NCBI GenBank assembly: GCA_000733355.1
Contig: JNVV01000077.1
Span: 48,170 to 112,169, forward strand
Length of the DNA: 64,000 nt
Direction of reading: 5' to 3'
Source: Falciphora oryzae
Taxonomy: Eukaryota > Ascomycota > Sordariomycetes > Magnaporthales > Magnaporthaceae
The first letter of the stretch is position 1. Every line of letters starts with the position of its first letter. This document shows, piece by piece, positions 44,354 through 54,698 of this stretch. The notes under the pieces were generated by a model, which saw only the letters and a program-made list of their open reading frames with translations, was not told the DNA's origin and made no database searches. Made by a program: the position numbers and the translations under genes.

Positions 44354-45778
44354 TTAGGCAAGTTGGGTGGTATCAGACACATCCAACTCCTTCAACGCGT
44401 TCACCATCATACCCTCGAGGTCATAATCCCAGATCTGGTGGAAGCGAGCAGGTATGTCCCGTCCGAACCGCTCCCAATGCTCATCCTCAGTCATCCCGGT
44501 ATGGTCCCACTGGAACAGCTCGACCACCTCACGGGTGGCCCCGACCAGCCACTGTGCGCGCTCCCTGCGCAGCTCATCGTAGATCTTAAGGGCTCTCCCG
44601 ACTGTCTGTGCTCTGCTCTCAGCCCCAGCCGTGCCGGACTGCCCCTGGCCGCTGCTGCTGTTGTTGACTGCCTCCAACAGCGTCGAGAGCGCCAGCGCGT
44701 CCTCGACCCCAAACCCAGCGCCGGCGCCCAGGTGCGGCCCCGTCGCGTGGGCCGCATCGCCCGCCAGGCAGACGCCACCCATGGCGTACGTCGGCACCGG
44801 GTTGTCGAGCGAGTCGAAGATGGCCCACTTCTCGGGCGTCTCAGGCAGCAGGTCCACAATAGCCCTAAAAACAGGGTGGAACCCCTCGACGGCAGCGCGC
44901 GCCTCCTCGCGCGTCCCCGGCGCCGTCTGCCGCCCGCCCGTCGCCGCCAGGTCCCATCCCGCCGTGCCCTTGGGATCCGTGACGACGACGAGGACGTTGA
45001 GGACCAGCGAGTCGCCCTGCCCCACCGGGTACGTGATGGCGTGGGCGCGCGGGCCGTTGTACATGAAGCGCGTGTGCGTGCGCTCGTGGCCCAGCACGGC
45101 GCGCGCGCGGTCTATGGGCACCAGCGTGCGGAAGCAGAACTTGCCGCTGTAGCACGGGTGCGAGACGGGGTTTGCGGGCCCGAACATGACCTGCCGCACC
45201 CGTGAGCGGATGCCGTCGCAGCCGACGACGACGTCGGCGCGCGCCGTAGTGCCGTCCGCGAACCTGATCTCGATGGGCTTCCTGCGGCCGGTTGCGCCGT
45301 TGGGGGCTTGTGGCTCGTCCGATTCGTCCTGCTTGACGTCGACGAGCTGCTTCCCCAGCTCGACGCGGCCGCAGCCGCCGGGCACGATGCCCGCGACCAT
45401 GGCCTCGACCAGGTCGGAGCGGCGGCAGCCCTGGAAGCCGTCCTTGCCCACGTGCAGCTTGTAGCGGACCTCGTTTGTCTTGAGCCCCTCGACCCACTGG
45501 AAGTAGTCGAGCCCGTTGGGGGTCAGGACGCGCCTGTAGCCGCCCGCGACGGGGCCGTTGCCGGTCGGGTCGCGGTCGAGCAGCAGCATGGCGCGCTCGG
45601 CGTTGGGCGACAGGCCTATGCCGGCGCCCACGTCGCCGACGGCAGGGGCGCGCTCGTACAGCGTGAACGACACGCCGCGGGTCTGCAGGCCAAGGGCCAG
45701 AGAGACGCCCGCGATGCCGCCGCCTACGATGGCGACGTGGAGCTTGCCGTCGTCCGGGGCAGCGGCGGCAGCCGTCAT
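44354..45778 (-). CDS. FAD-dependent monooxygenase (salicylate hydroxylase-like)
   Basis: Intronless, 474 residues from ATG 45778; the longer upstream frame has no nearby better start and the alignment-like opening MTAAAAAPDDGKLHVAIVGGG suits this start. Motifs: VAIVGGGIAGVSLALGLQTRG (FAD Rossmann), GAGIGLSPNAERAM, VVVGCDGIRSRVR (DG motif) and GGVCLAGDAAHATGPHLGAG (second FAD motif). These define a group A flavin hydroxylase close to salicylate 1-hydroxylases. Cytosolic. It is divergent, across about 0.8 kb, from a terpene-cyclase-like membrane protein, a pairing seen in some meroterpenoid clusters, but no synthase or prenyltransferase lies nearby. Confidence 0.88.
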   Translation of the reverse strand: MTAAAAAPDDGKLHVAIVGGGIAGVSLALGLQTRGVSFTLYERAPAVGDVGAGIGLSPNAERAMLLLDRDPTGNGPVAGGYRRVLTPNGLDYFQWVEGLKTNEVRYKLHVGKDGFQGCRRSDLVEAMVAGIVPGGCGRVELGKQLVDVKQDESDEPQAPNGATGRRKPIEIRFADGTTARADVVVGCDGIRSRVRQVMFGPANPVSHPCYSGKFCFRTLVPIDRARAVLGHERTHTRFMYNGPRAHAITYPVGQGDSLVLNVLVVVTDPKGTAGWDLAATGGRQTAPGTREEARAAVEGFHPVFRAIVDLLPETPEKWAIFDSLDNPVPTYAMGGVCLAGDAAHATGPHLGAGAGFGVEDALALSTLLEAVNNSSSGQGQSGTAGAESRAQTVGRALKIYDELRRERAQWLVGATREVVELFQWDHTGMTEDEHWERFGRDIPARFHQIWDYDLEGMMVNALKELDVSDTTQLA

Positions 45779-46608
45779 CCTTGCTGGGGTGGGCGTGCAG
45801 TGGGCGGGTCGGCGGGGACGCTGGGGAGGCTTAGCGGTGTGAGTGGGTGCGGGGTAGAAATGAAGTTGTCGTTTCGACGTTGTTAGAGGAGCTCGAAAAG
45901 GGGCTTTTTTTGTTGTTTCTCTCCCATCGCTTAGCTGGCCGGGCAGCAATCATCCGACTAGTTACCAGATCATAATAGAAACTCGTGCCAGGGTCGGGCC
46001 AAAAACTCACGTCGCCGGGAACCCCCACCCTGCCTCTCCGGACCCTGCGGGCGTGGATGTCCGTCCGCGTCTGGCTCGGGCATCATTGGTACCCGTCAAC
46101 TTGTGATTTGACCTTCTGGAAACCCCGAGGAACCTTCAAGAAGCTCGGCTGCCAGACACGAACTGCCGGTGCAAATCTGGGGGGCTAGAAAGGAGATCTC
46201 ACATGCGCCAATCACAATTTTCTCCATTCGATCTCAGATGGCTGGAGACGCGAATGCGGCCCCGCCCCCTTGCCTCGCCGCTTTCCAGCATCGTGCGACC
46301 TTGGGGACGACAGGGAAGGGGGTAGGCGAATAGGGTTTGATGGGCCTCATTTCCCGATTTTTTTCTGGGGCTCAAATGCTGCGTCACACTCTCACCGACG
46401 ACGTCGCTCAGGTGATGTCGATCAACGCACTCCCACTCGCTTTAATTCACCTTACTAGTGCTCGTTTCTTCCATCGAAACATTACATTGCGACTCCAACC
46501 AACCGCGTCCAGAACTAAAAGCCAAGCCCCGAACCCCGAATCCCACATAATGGGTCCAGCGACGTCGCACCGGGCGTCCCGGGCTACGTGGTCCCCGTGT
46601 CGGGCCAC
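45779..46608. other. Divergent promoter region
   Basis: Lies between the monooxygenase start and the cyclase-like gene. The true start of the latter may lie here: the frame stays open upstream of 46609 with no ATG, while an ATG at 46551 is one frame off. Confidence 0.45.
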
Positions 46609-47448
46609 ATGCTCTCGGTGGGCGGCGTACTCTGGACGGTGAGCTACCTGCTGTACGCGCGCGAATCGCTCCGGTCAAAGTCCTACGGCATGCCCCTGGC
46701 CGCGCTCGCCATCAACTTTGGCTGGGAGGTCGTCAACGCCTTCTACGTCGCCGAGGCGCCCCTGGAGCGTGCCGTCATCACCGCATGGTGCTTCATCGAC
46801 CTGGGCCTGTTCTACGGCGTGGTATGCTACGGTCCCCGCGAGTGGGAGCGCGGTGCCGGCGGCGGCCGCACCACCTGGGTCTCGCGCAACCTCGTCCGTG
46901 CGTTTGGCGTCATGCTCGCCCTGTCGCTGTGGGCCAACTGGGCCTTCGCCCACTGGTGGATAGAGAACGAGATCGGACGCAGAGAGGGCAAGTTCTACGG
47001 CGGCAAGCTGGCCGCCGACACGACGGAGCTGGGGTACTGGACCGCATCCTTCTCCCAGATTTTTCTTTCTGCCGCGAGCCTGGTGCAGCTGCTGGTTCGG
47101 GAGCATTCGGGAGGTGTAAGTTGGTCGATATGGTAAGTTGGGTCCCACCGACGGTGCACCCGTTTGGTCGCCGATGCTAACGCCATCCCGCTCGCCAGGG
47201 CCACCCGCTTTGTCGGCTCACTGGTTGGGCTGTGGGGAGCGTACCTCTGGCTGTGGTACTACTGGCCAGAGGGGCATCCCTATGTCCCATCCGAGGTTTC
47301 CATATTTTTCATGGTTGTCTCCATCGCATGTGATGTCGCACACGCGCCCGTTCTGTGGTCTGTCCGGCGGAGCGAGAAGATTTTGCCGGACGGCTCCAAA
47401 GTAGCTGCAAACTACGTAGAGCTGGCTGAAAAGAGTAAGGCTTCGTAG
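46609..47448 (+). CDS. PaxB/Pyr4-family membrane terpene-cyclase-like protein
   Basis: Two exons, 46609-47132 and 47199-47448, give at least 257 residues; the donor TGGTAAGT and a gctaacg branch site are strong. Seven or so membrane helices are visible. Family features: YGMPLAALAINFGWEVVNAFYVAEAP with the N/FxWE motif, FIDLGLFYGVV, GYWTASFSQIFLSAASLVQLLVRE and GVSWSIWATRFVGSL. Members include the integral membrane cyclases of paxilline and pyripyropene pathways, although many fungal relatives are untested. The 5' end is uncertain: the frame is open back to about 46560 without an ATG. Confidence 0.75.
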
Positions 47449-49079
47449 AAGCCTTTGGAACCAAGCCAAACGAGGCGTCGGCACAACGCGGCTCGGTGCG
47501 ACGGTCGGGTCGAGCCGTTAGCGGGAGGTTGCACGGTATCTAATCTGGATTTGCGATCATCCCAACCGCTCCCCGCCATCTCGATCTCAGGGGGCAAGCA
47601 GGCGGGGGAACGTGCAGAAGAAACGTTCCGGAGGAGTCGGCGATGTTGCAAGGGCTTTAGACACAATCTGCCGGGATATATAATTCTAACTGCCCCCGGT
47701 AAAGCCCCTTGGTCTCCTTATTCCAACGTGGCCGTGTCGAGGATTTATAGCATCAAAACTCGCGATGGGGCCCAATGCGGTGTCGTGAAAATACCCCTCA
47801 GACCACTGGGTTCCAGACACGACCGTAACCGAAAGTACGGGTTGCATCACCCTGATGCTGTCAAGTGCTCCTGTTTCAGTGCCGCAGGGGCCAAGACAAT
47901 TCGGATGCCACGTGCCATGGGTTGAGGTTTCTTTCCTGCCAACGATACTTAAACTTTGCTGGTGTCGGGTATTAGCGTGCATAGAAACCACGGCTCGTAT
48001 CACTTCCAGACGCTTCTCCAGGACACGATCGTGATTGTCGATCATGATTGTTACCAAACCAACTAGGCCACTAGCTTTGTTTCTCCAATGATCGTCTGGA
48101 TACCAGGAGGTCTCGAATACCCCGTCGGCGTACTGGCAAGCTCGGTGACCACATCGATGCCAAGGCTGTTTGATAAAGTCTTTCCCAGACGGTGTACATC
48201 CAGCACTGCCGTGGTGTCGTCGTTTAGAGACGACAGAACGCCTGAAATAGTTTTGAAGCTACCATTATGTGCGTCTTCCTTCCTGCGCTTTGTGGCGTCG
48301 GAAATTGCGCGGTGCTGGACGTCGTGTCAACTCGCGTCAAATTCTACTCGCGAGGCTTCGCTTTACGGCGTATCTCCACGGGCACTGGCAACCGGGACGG
48401 ACGACGTATTGGACAATTGATCGACCCAAGTCACTCACTGCCATCCAGCGACGACTTGTTTACACACGAGGGGCTTCCCTCTCTTACCGTTACCAAACAG
48501 TGGCAGAAGCAGGAGTCCCACTCGGCAGTTACCCGCACGAGGATCCATGGTGTTAAGAGAGTTCTTTGCACATGGGGACCGATGCAGAGCGTAACTGCTC
48601 CGTCAAGGATGGGACTGGGACGGGGAGCCCCTTTGGTGGGTTGTGTTTGTGTCCCTCGCAGCGATGGCGGCTTCGTCCCGTTTCCGAGTCGGGCGGCTGG
48701 GGATATCGGTTTGAGTGCCTCGGCTCTTTTGTATTGGTTGAGGCGCTTGGTCGCATCGCCATCTGGAAAATCCCCGTCGGGAACTCTCGCCGGGAACCCC
48801 CGGCGACTGGCATATTGTCGTCGGACATGAGGCTCATGTTTGCTGTTGAATCTCCAGACTGAAACCGAGTCTCGCCGACTCGACCCGGCAGAAGGCCCCT
48901 ACAAGGCACGGCGCACAGACGCGGCAGTTTGGGGCGTTCGGGTGCAGCTGTCTGGGTCGGGTTGCTCGAAGCTTGTTCGCCGACGTTCAGATTAACGCCT
49001 CCACTCGCGGGCCTGGCACTTTGAAAATATGCGGTAGACAAGCAAGTATTTATGCCACAACATTTGATCATGTATTACA

Positions 49080-49118
<39 letters not shown>

Positions 49119-49898
49119 CAGCTGTGGGACATGCACGCGGAGAAGCAAGAACTTTCCCTCGCAGACCGCATCGAGGCCCACCGCCTAGGGTGATTCCCAC
49201 TCTGTTTATTTTTACCTCGGCCCCCGCCATCAATCGAACATCTCCTCTTCCGCGTTGATGGCAATCGCCGGTTGCCACTTTCCATGGGCCACACGTACTG
49301 TAGCTTTGGGCCCCGCCAGGCACATCGAATTTGCATTTGCCAGCGGAGGCTGCCGAGGCTCTCTCCACGGTTAGAGTTTGGGGCAGGGGAGGCTGAGTCG
49401 CTGCTTTGGGGTTGGCCCGTCGAGTTGGGGGCAGTCGCAAACGGGGTCGCCCTAGTCCCAACGGGGGATAGCTGGCACGCACAGTGACCTACGTGAACCT
49501 TAAATGTGAGGCCCTGACCCTCCTCCAGCGCCACCCAACCGCACGCCTAGCCCCTCTTCACCTGGTTTTGTCTCCAGTGATCAATCGAGCGCAGCCATTG
49601 GTACTCAACCAATGCCATCAGCAATCCCTACACAGTAGACGCCGACCTGCGGCGATCGTTCAATCCCTCGCTCCCCGCGACTGCCCGCTCCGTATTAAAC
49701 CGGCCCCAGCCCAGCGACGACTATGGCGTGAGCCGAGCTGGCTGGCACATCGTTGGCACCGAGACTCGTCATGTTTAGTGGCATTTCCGCGTCGAGACCA
49801 CTCGCCGATTCGATCCTTTTGCCCAGCAGCGCTTCTTGGCGCGCATACGACCGCCCGTCCCAGCCGCGCCCGACTCGTCGGCCTCGAAGCGAATTGAC
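47449..49898. other. Long intergenic region, no supported gene
   Basis: About 2.4 kb. Frames of up to 187 codons (for example 48267-48830) lack ATG context or recognisable content. Contains the CT microsatellite at 49086-49115 and, near the 3' end, the promoter of the Zn2Cys6 regulator. Confidence 0.4.
49086..49115. repeat. (CT)15 microsatellite
   Basis: Thirty bases of uninterrupted CT repeat in intergenic DNA; likely length-polymorphic. Confidence 0.95.
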
Positions 49899-52800
49899 AT
49901 GGCGACACGGAAGAAAGCTTGTGACACCTGTCACAGGAGAAAGGTATGGGCTTCCGGCGTTGGAGTCCTCTTGGCGGGCGGGAGGGGGAGGGGCGCAAAG
50001 TGCCAGGACTGAGAGCAGCGCATCGCTAAACCGTGCGTCAACCACCGCCGCCACCACTACCACAGATCCAATGCGACGGGGCGTCCCCGCAGTGCAGCGG
50101 ATGCAAAAATCACGGGCTGCCGTGTACTTACAATCGCGAGACGGGCGTCAAAAAGAGGGCGGCGAAACCGGGCGGCACGACGAAACGGTAAGTCTAGGCT
50201 ACAGCTGTGCCCGGGTCGCTCGAGGCCACGTTCACGGATGGGCTAGGCGGTCCATTGCCCGCAATGGCTCCGGCCCGCTCCGAATGCTGACCTCTTGGCG
50301 ACGGGCTGGTGGCAGAACAACCTCCCAAAATGACCTTGCGAAGCGCATGGAGCGCATCGAGCAGATACTGCAGGCAGCGAAGCGAGCCCGCTGTGACATC
50401 CTCCCCACCGCCGAAGATGACGACGAATCGATACAGGTCGAGCCCACTGCCGGAGCCCCCGACCCGATGCAGGTAGCAACGCCCGTCGCGTCCTCTGCGC
50501 CGCTCGGAGCCTCCAGCTCGAGCCCCCAGCAGACACCCGGCCCAGAAACCACCCACTGCCGCGGACTCGACAGCAAGCTAGCCTCCATTGGTTGGATGAG
50601 GAGTCGCAACGGGAGCGTACCGACCGTTCACCCCGTGTCCATCGGCTCGGCTAGGGTGCGATTTGGCAAACTGCACTTCGTCGGCCTCGATCTAGGCGAG
50701 ATCAGCTCGTACAACGGCGTCCCCTTTTTCTCCGAGGACGGCCTCAACTGGATCCGGTCTCGCTGCGGAGCGGAGCCATCCTTCGAGAGCGCTCTGGCCA
50801 TCGGGTCCCGTCGCAAGCCTCCTGCCGACCAGGCTCCCATTGGTGAGCCAAAAACCCCCGAAGAGGGGAAGCCTGGAAAACAAAAGCTCTGGCAGACCAT
50901 GCCGGACGGCTGGTGGCAAGAGCAGCCCGGGGTCGGCGACATGCCCTCGACCCTGCAGCGTCTTCCGCAGGTCGACCTGCCTAACAGGAGAGTGGTGGAA
51001 AAGTTTGTGACCGCCTTCCGAATGTCGCAGTTTGGCATCTACATGCCCATCATCGACCCCGTCCTCTTTTCTGAGACCCTCGATCTCGCCTATACCGAGT
51101 GCCCAGGAGTAAGAGGGAAGCGCGACCTGAGCAGCAGCTCCGACGGGGCTACGGGTGACGACGACGCCGGCGAAGCCTGCTACGTACATCCCCAGTACTA
51201 CACTAGGGAGGACGTGGCTGTAATGACGGCTCGAGCCGCCGTCTACGCCTTCATCTCCCTCATTGGCCCCATGGCGGTCGTGGACGAGGACGAGTTTTCC
51301 GCAATAGATGGTGACGCGTATTCTGCCCAGGCGCACAATATGCTCCCGCAGGTCCTCCCAGGGGGCTCCCTGATGGCCTTGGAGACTGTACTTTTCCTGG
51401 TAAGTGACACTTTACACTAACAATGCAGCACGTGTGTGAGACGAGGGAACGAACCCTCGTTTTGGGGCCCTGACCTGCTGGCCGCGGTATGGATAGGGGA
51501 CGGAGAGGAGCAGGGGCATACCGCTGGGTTGTTGGCACGTACTGACCGTTGATATAATGCATAACAGGTCCTATATAGCCTCTTCACGGGCCAGATCCAG
51601 GCCACCAGTACATTTCACTCCACCGCCTGTCGAATCCTGTTTCTCATAGGCGGACACACCGAAGAAGGACTCTCCTCGGCTAGTGCTGAGGAACTCACCC
51701 GCCCGATGCAGGGGATGACTCTAGAAAAACTAGAAAGGGGCCCTCTGTTACCCAGCTCGGGAGCGTCCGAGAAGTGTAGAGAGAACGAGGAACGAACCGA
51801 GCGGGTGAGGCGACACATCCGGCAGCTGTACCGGATATCGTTTTTGCTCGACAAAGAGCTGGCCATACGCACGGGTCTTCCACCCATCATGCATGACGAC
51901 TACTGCGACCTGGAGATGCTGGAGCGGGCCTGGTCTATCGATCTCACTGGACTGCCGATTCACCAGCGGGAAATGCGAAACGGATTACCCACAGGCCCTA
52001 CCCTGTTCGAGGAGGTTTCGCAGAAGGAGGGGCTGGAGCCGTACGCGATGCGGCTGGTCATTCTCAAGTCTCGAACCTGCCAGCTGCTCTACTCGCACGC
52101 CTCGAGCCGCAAGACTGACGCCGAACTGCTTCGAGACATCCGCGAGCTCGATGCCGAACTCGACCGCTGGCGCTCTTCGGTACCACAACGCTTTCGGCCG
52201 GTGCTGACCTCGTCGCGGAGCGCAAGCCTCAGGCCATTGGCGGCTAGGGCGGCAGCTGCGGCGTCTGGGGGCCTGGTGGGTGACCACAGTGCGTCACCTG
52301 CCAGCGGCAGCGACGCCGGCTTTTTTGGCACAGCGATGGCCAACACACCGTCGCCTCCTGGTGTCTCTGGCGCACAGCAGCTGCAGCCCGGCTGGGGCAA
52401 CGCTGGTGGGGTCGTGCAAGATCTGGACGACCAGGTGACAATGAAGGAGATCATGCAGCACTTCGAGTACTACTTCCTCATGGCCACCATCCACCGGGCC
52501 AGCGGTCGATGCCAGGTGTGGTCATCCGGACCTACTGAAGGAGGTCGGGAACTGGCAGTGGTCAGTTCAAGCCACGCCTTGTCTCTACAGGCGAGCCGGT
52601 CGACCTTGATTTACCTTCGCGCGGCGTCTCGGTGCGCACAGGGCATGAATTTCTGGCAAGTTGTCCTCCACCTTTCTCCGAGTCTTACACAATGCAGTGT
52701 GATCATTAGATTAGGAAACTCGGCTTGTCATCTGGCGTGTAACTTGCGGCTAACAATATCTCATCGGTCAGGATGTTGTTCTTCTACCCGGTCTCGGCAA

Positions 52801-53039
52801 TGCTGACCATCTTCTGCAATGTTCTGCTCATGCCGCTTGACCCCGAAGTCAAGGATGACGCGGCTCTGCTCGAGTCGGTGCTGGAGCTGGTTGACGAGAT
52901 GGGCCGGAGTCGGAGACTTACCCCCAACGAACTGATACACCTCCAGATCATGAACGACTTTGTTTCGGAACTCGTGCGCCTGGCCCGCTGCGCAATGGAC
53001 AAGGCTGCCCGTGAGGCCGTCGAGGGAGCTGCGAGTTGA
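49899..53039 (+). CDS. Zn2Cys6 fungal transcription factor
   Basis: Five exons, 49899-49943, 50066-50187, 50316-51399, 51568-52655 and 52772-53039, total 2607 nt, 868 residues, phases all consistent. The binuclear zinc cluster is split by intron 1: ACDTCHRRK | IQCDGASPQCSGCKNHGLPC, with C-x2-C-x6-C-x6-C-x2-C-x6-C spacing, followed by a basic linker and a coiled region (LAKRMERIEQILQAAKRA). The middle homology region includes VVEKFVTAFRMSQFGIYMPIIDP and HFEYYFLMATIHRASGRC. Intron 4 is a GC-AG intron (TG|GCAAGT ... TCAG|G), the only choice that keeps NFWMLFFYPVSAM in frame. Nuclear DNA-binding regulator; target unknown. Confidence 0.9.
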
Positions 53040-54698
53040 GATAGTGCCTCAGTCGGGTTCCAACACCAGCGGTCGAGACATCATGGAAAGTCCGAATCGA
53101 GGCGGGCTCCTCTGCAGCAGAGTCGATCGCGCAGACAGCGACGGCCGGTGGCGCGAGGGAGCGGCAAGTCGCGAGACAAGAACTCGGGGCCGCCCCACTC
53201 ACACGTCGTCACAGCAAGGGCAGACGATCGGTCTTGGCGGCTCGGGTTGAGCCGCGGCTGATCTGAAAACACTCGAGGAATACGGGAAAGGGGCCCCTTG
53301 GTCTCGCCCACCGAGTATTGCCTGCCGGACCTGGAAGGAGCAGAGATGAAGTTGAGAGGCCGGCCGAATGTCAAGGCCTAATTTTGTACATTCAAGCTAA
53401 CTTGTCTCGATACACCATTTTGTCGATGTGTCATTGCATGGGTAAGGGGCACCGGAGTAGAACCCCCGATCGGGACTATCTTTCGATGGCTGAAGGGCGA
53501 GGTTCCCAGATGAGAAACGGGCGCAGTGTCACGAGAAGACGAAATCCGGCACTTGCTCACTGGATAGGGAAACCCAGCAGCACCGGCAACTGGCTGCGAC
53601 AGGCGTCTCCCACGCTGTCGACGGCAGAACCTGATCATGTGATTGTCCACGGCGCTGTCCGCCTCTTCAATTTCATGCGCAGCCCGCACATCGCGCCATC
53701 CAGCCACAGGATTTTTGTTTTCTTCTTTTGATCGCAAAGCTCCCGGCCCTGTGAATCTCCACGAACCCCACGATTTTCCAGGCAATCATGCAAGCGGCGG
53801 GCAAGGGTGGGGCAAGCAGAATATCGGCGCCAAGCAAAATACCACCTCGTGTTCGACCTCTTGGCTGTTTTTCTCGGCAGGGGGGATTCCGCAAATTGGA
53901 AGCTTGGTGTGCTGGGAGCCGCTCCCATCGTGGCGGTCGGCACAGGACTGACAAAATCTGCTTTCGGTAGGACCCGTGTTACCCGCCTTGCATGCAGTCG
54001 GAGCTTGCTTTGGGTTGATAAGCCAGCTTGGAGATGCGATGACCAGTCGTGAAGATGGTTTCACTTTAGCCTCCGGCATATGCTGTTGCGACGACAAGCC
54101 GAGTCAAGAGCCACATTCTACACCCCAAATTGATCCTCCCCAGATCGCGAGCCCCTCGTCAAAGCACCGACTGGATTGCCATCAATTGATCTCGACATCC
54201 CGGCTCGAAGCCATCGCATCTCGACCGTAACGTCACACAACTGGCCGCGGCAATCACGATGGCGTCCCTGGCAGCCCTGGTAGCCCGGTGGAGCGAGGCC
54301 CCCGCTGCTCGATGGCTAATCGCACCTCGACCCATCGCGACGGGGGTATAAGCATAACCACCTGCCGCTTTCGGATCCTCCGATTCCACTCCCACGGACA
54401 AACCCCGGCTCGCGGGCGACGATCCCTCGCGCGCTACGGTATCATCTCTCTGCCCAATGCGCCCAGCCTTCTGTGCCATGGCTGGAGATGGACATGTCTG
54501 CCGGCCTTGATTGCGTATAAAGTCGGGCAGAGCCGCAGGACTACGGCTGGCTGTCTACGATGGCTTCTTCCTCATCCCCACCTTCGCTTTAGTGTCGGGA
54601 AGCGCAGACCGTCCTCAAGGTCGGCCGGAGAAAGGGAGCGTTGCTGTGCCGTTGTTCGTTTGCCAGGTCACTCGCTTTTGCCTGCTTTCCCCTTCACC
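53040..54698. other. Intergenic, no gene seen
   Basis: About 1.6 kb upstream of the subtilase gene. The subtilase frame is open to the left to 54288, but the signal peptide begins at 54699. Confidence 0.45.

Noticed and set aside
49753..51420. Single 555-codon frame as the transcription factor
   Set aside because: It does not encode the Zn2Cys6 cluster; splicing from ATG 49899 does, with perfect Cys spacing.
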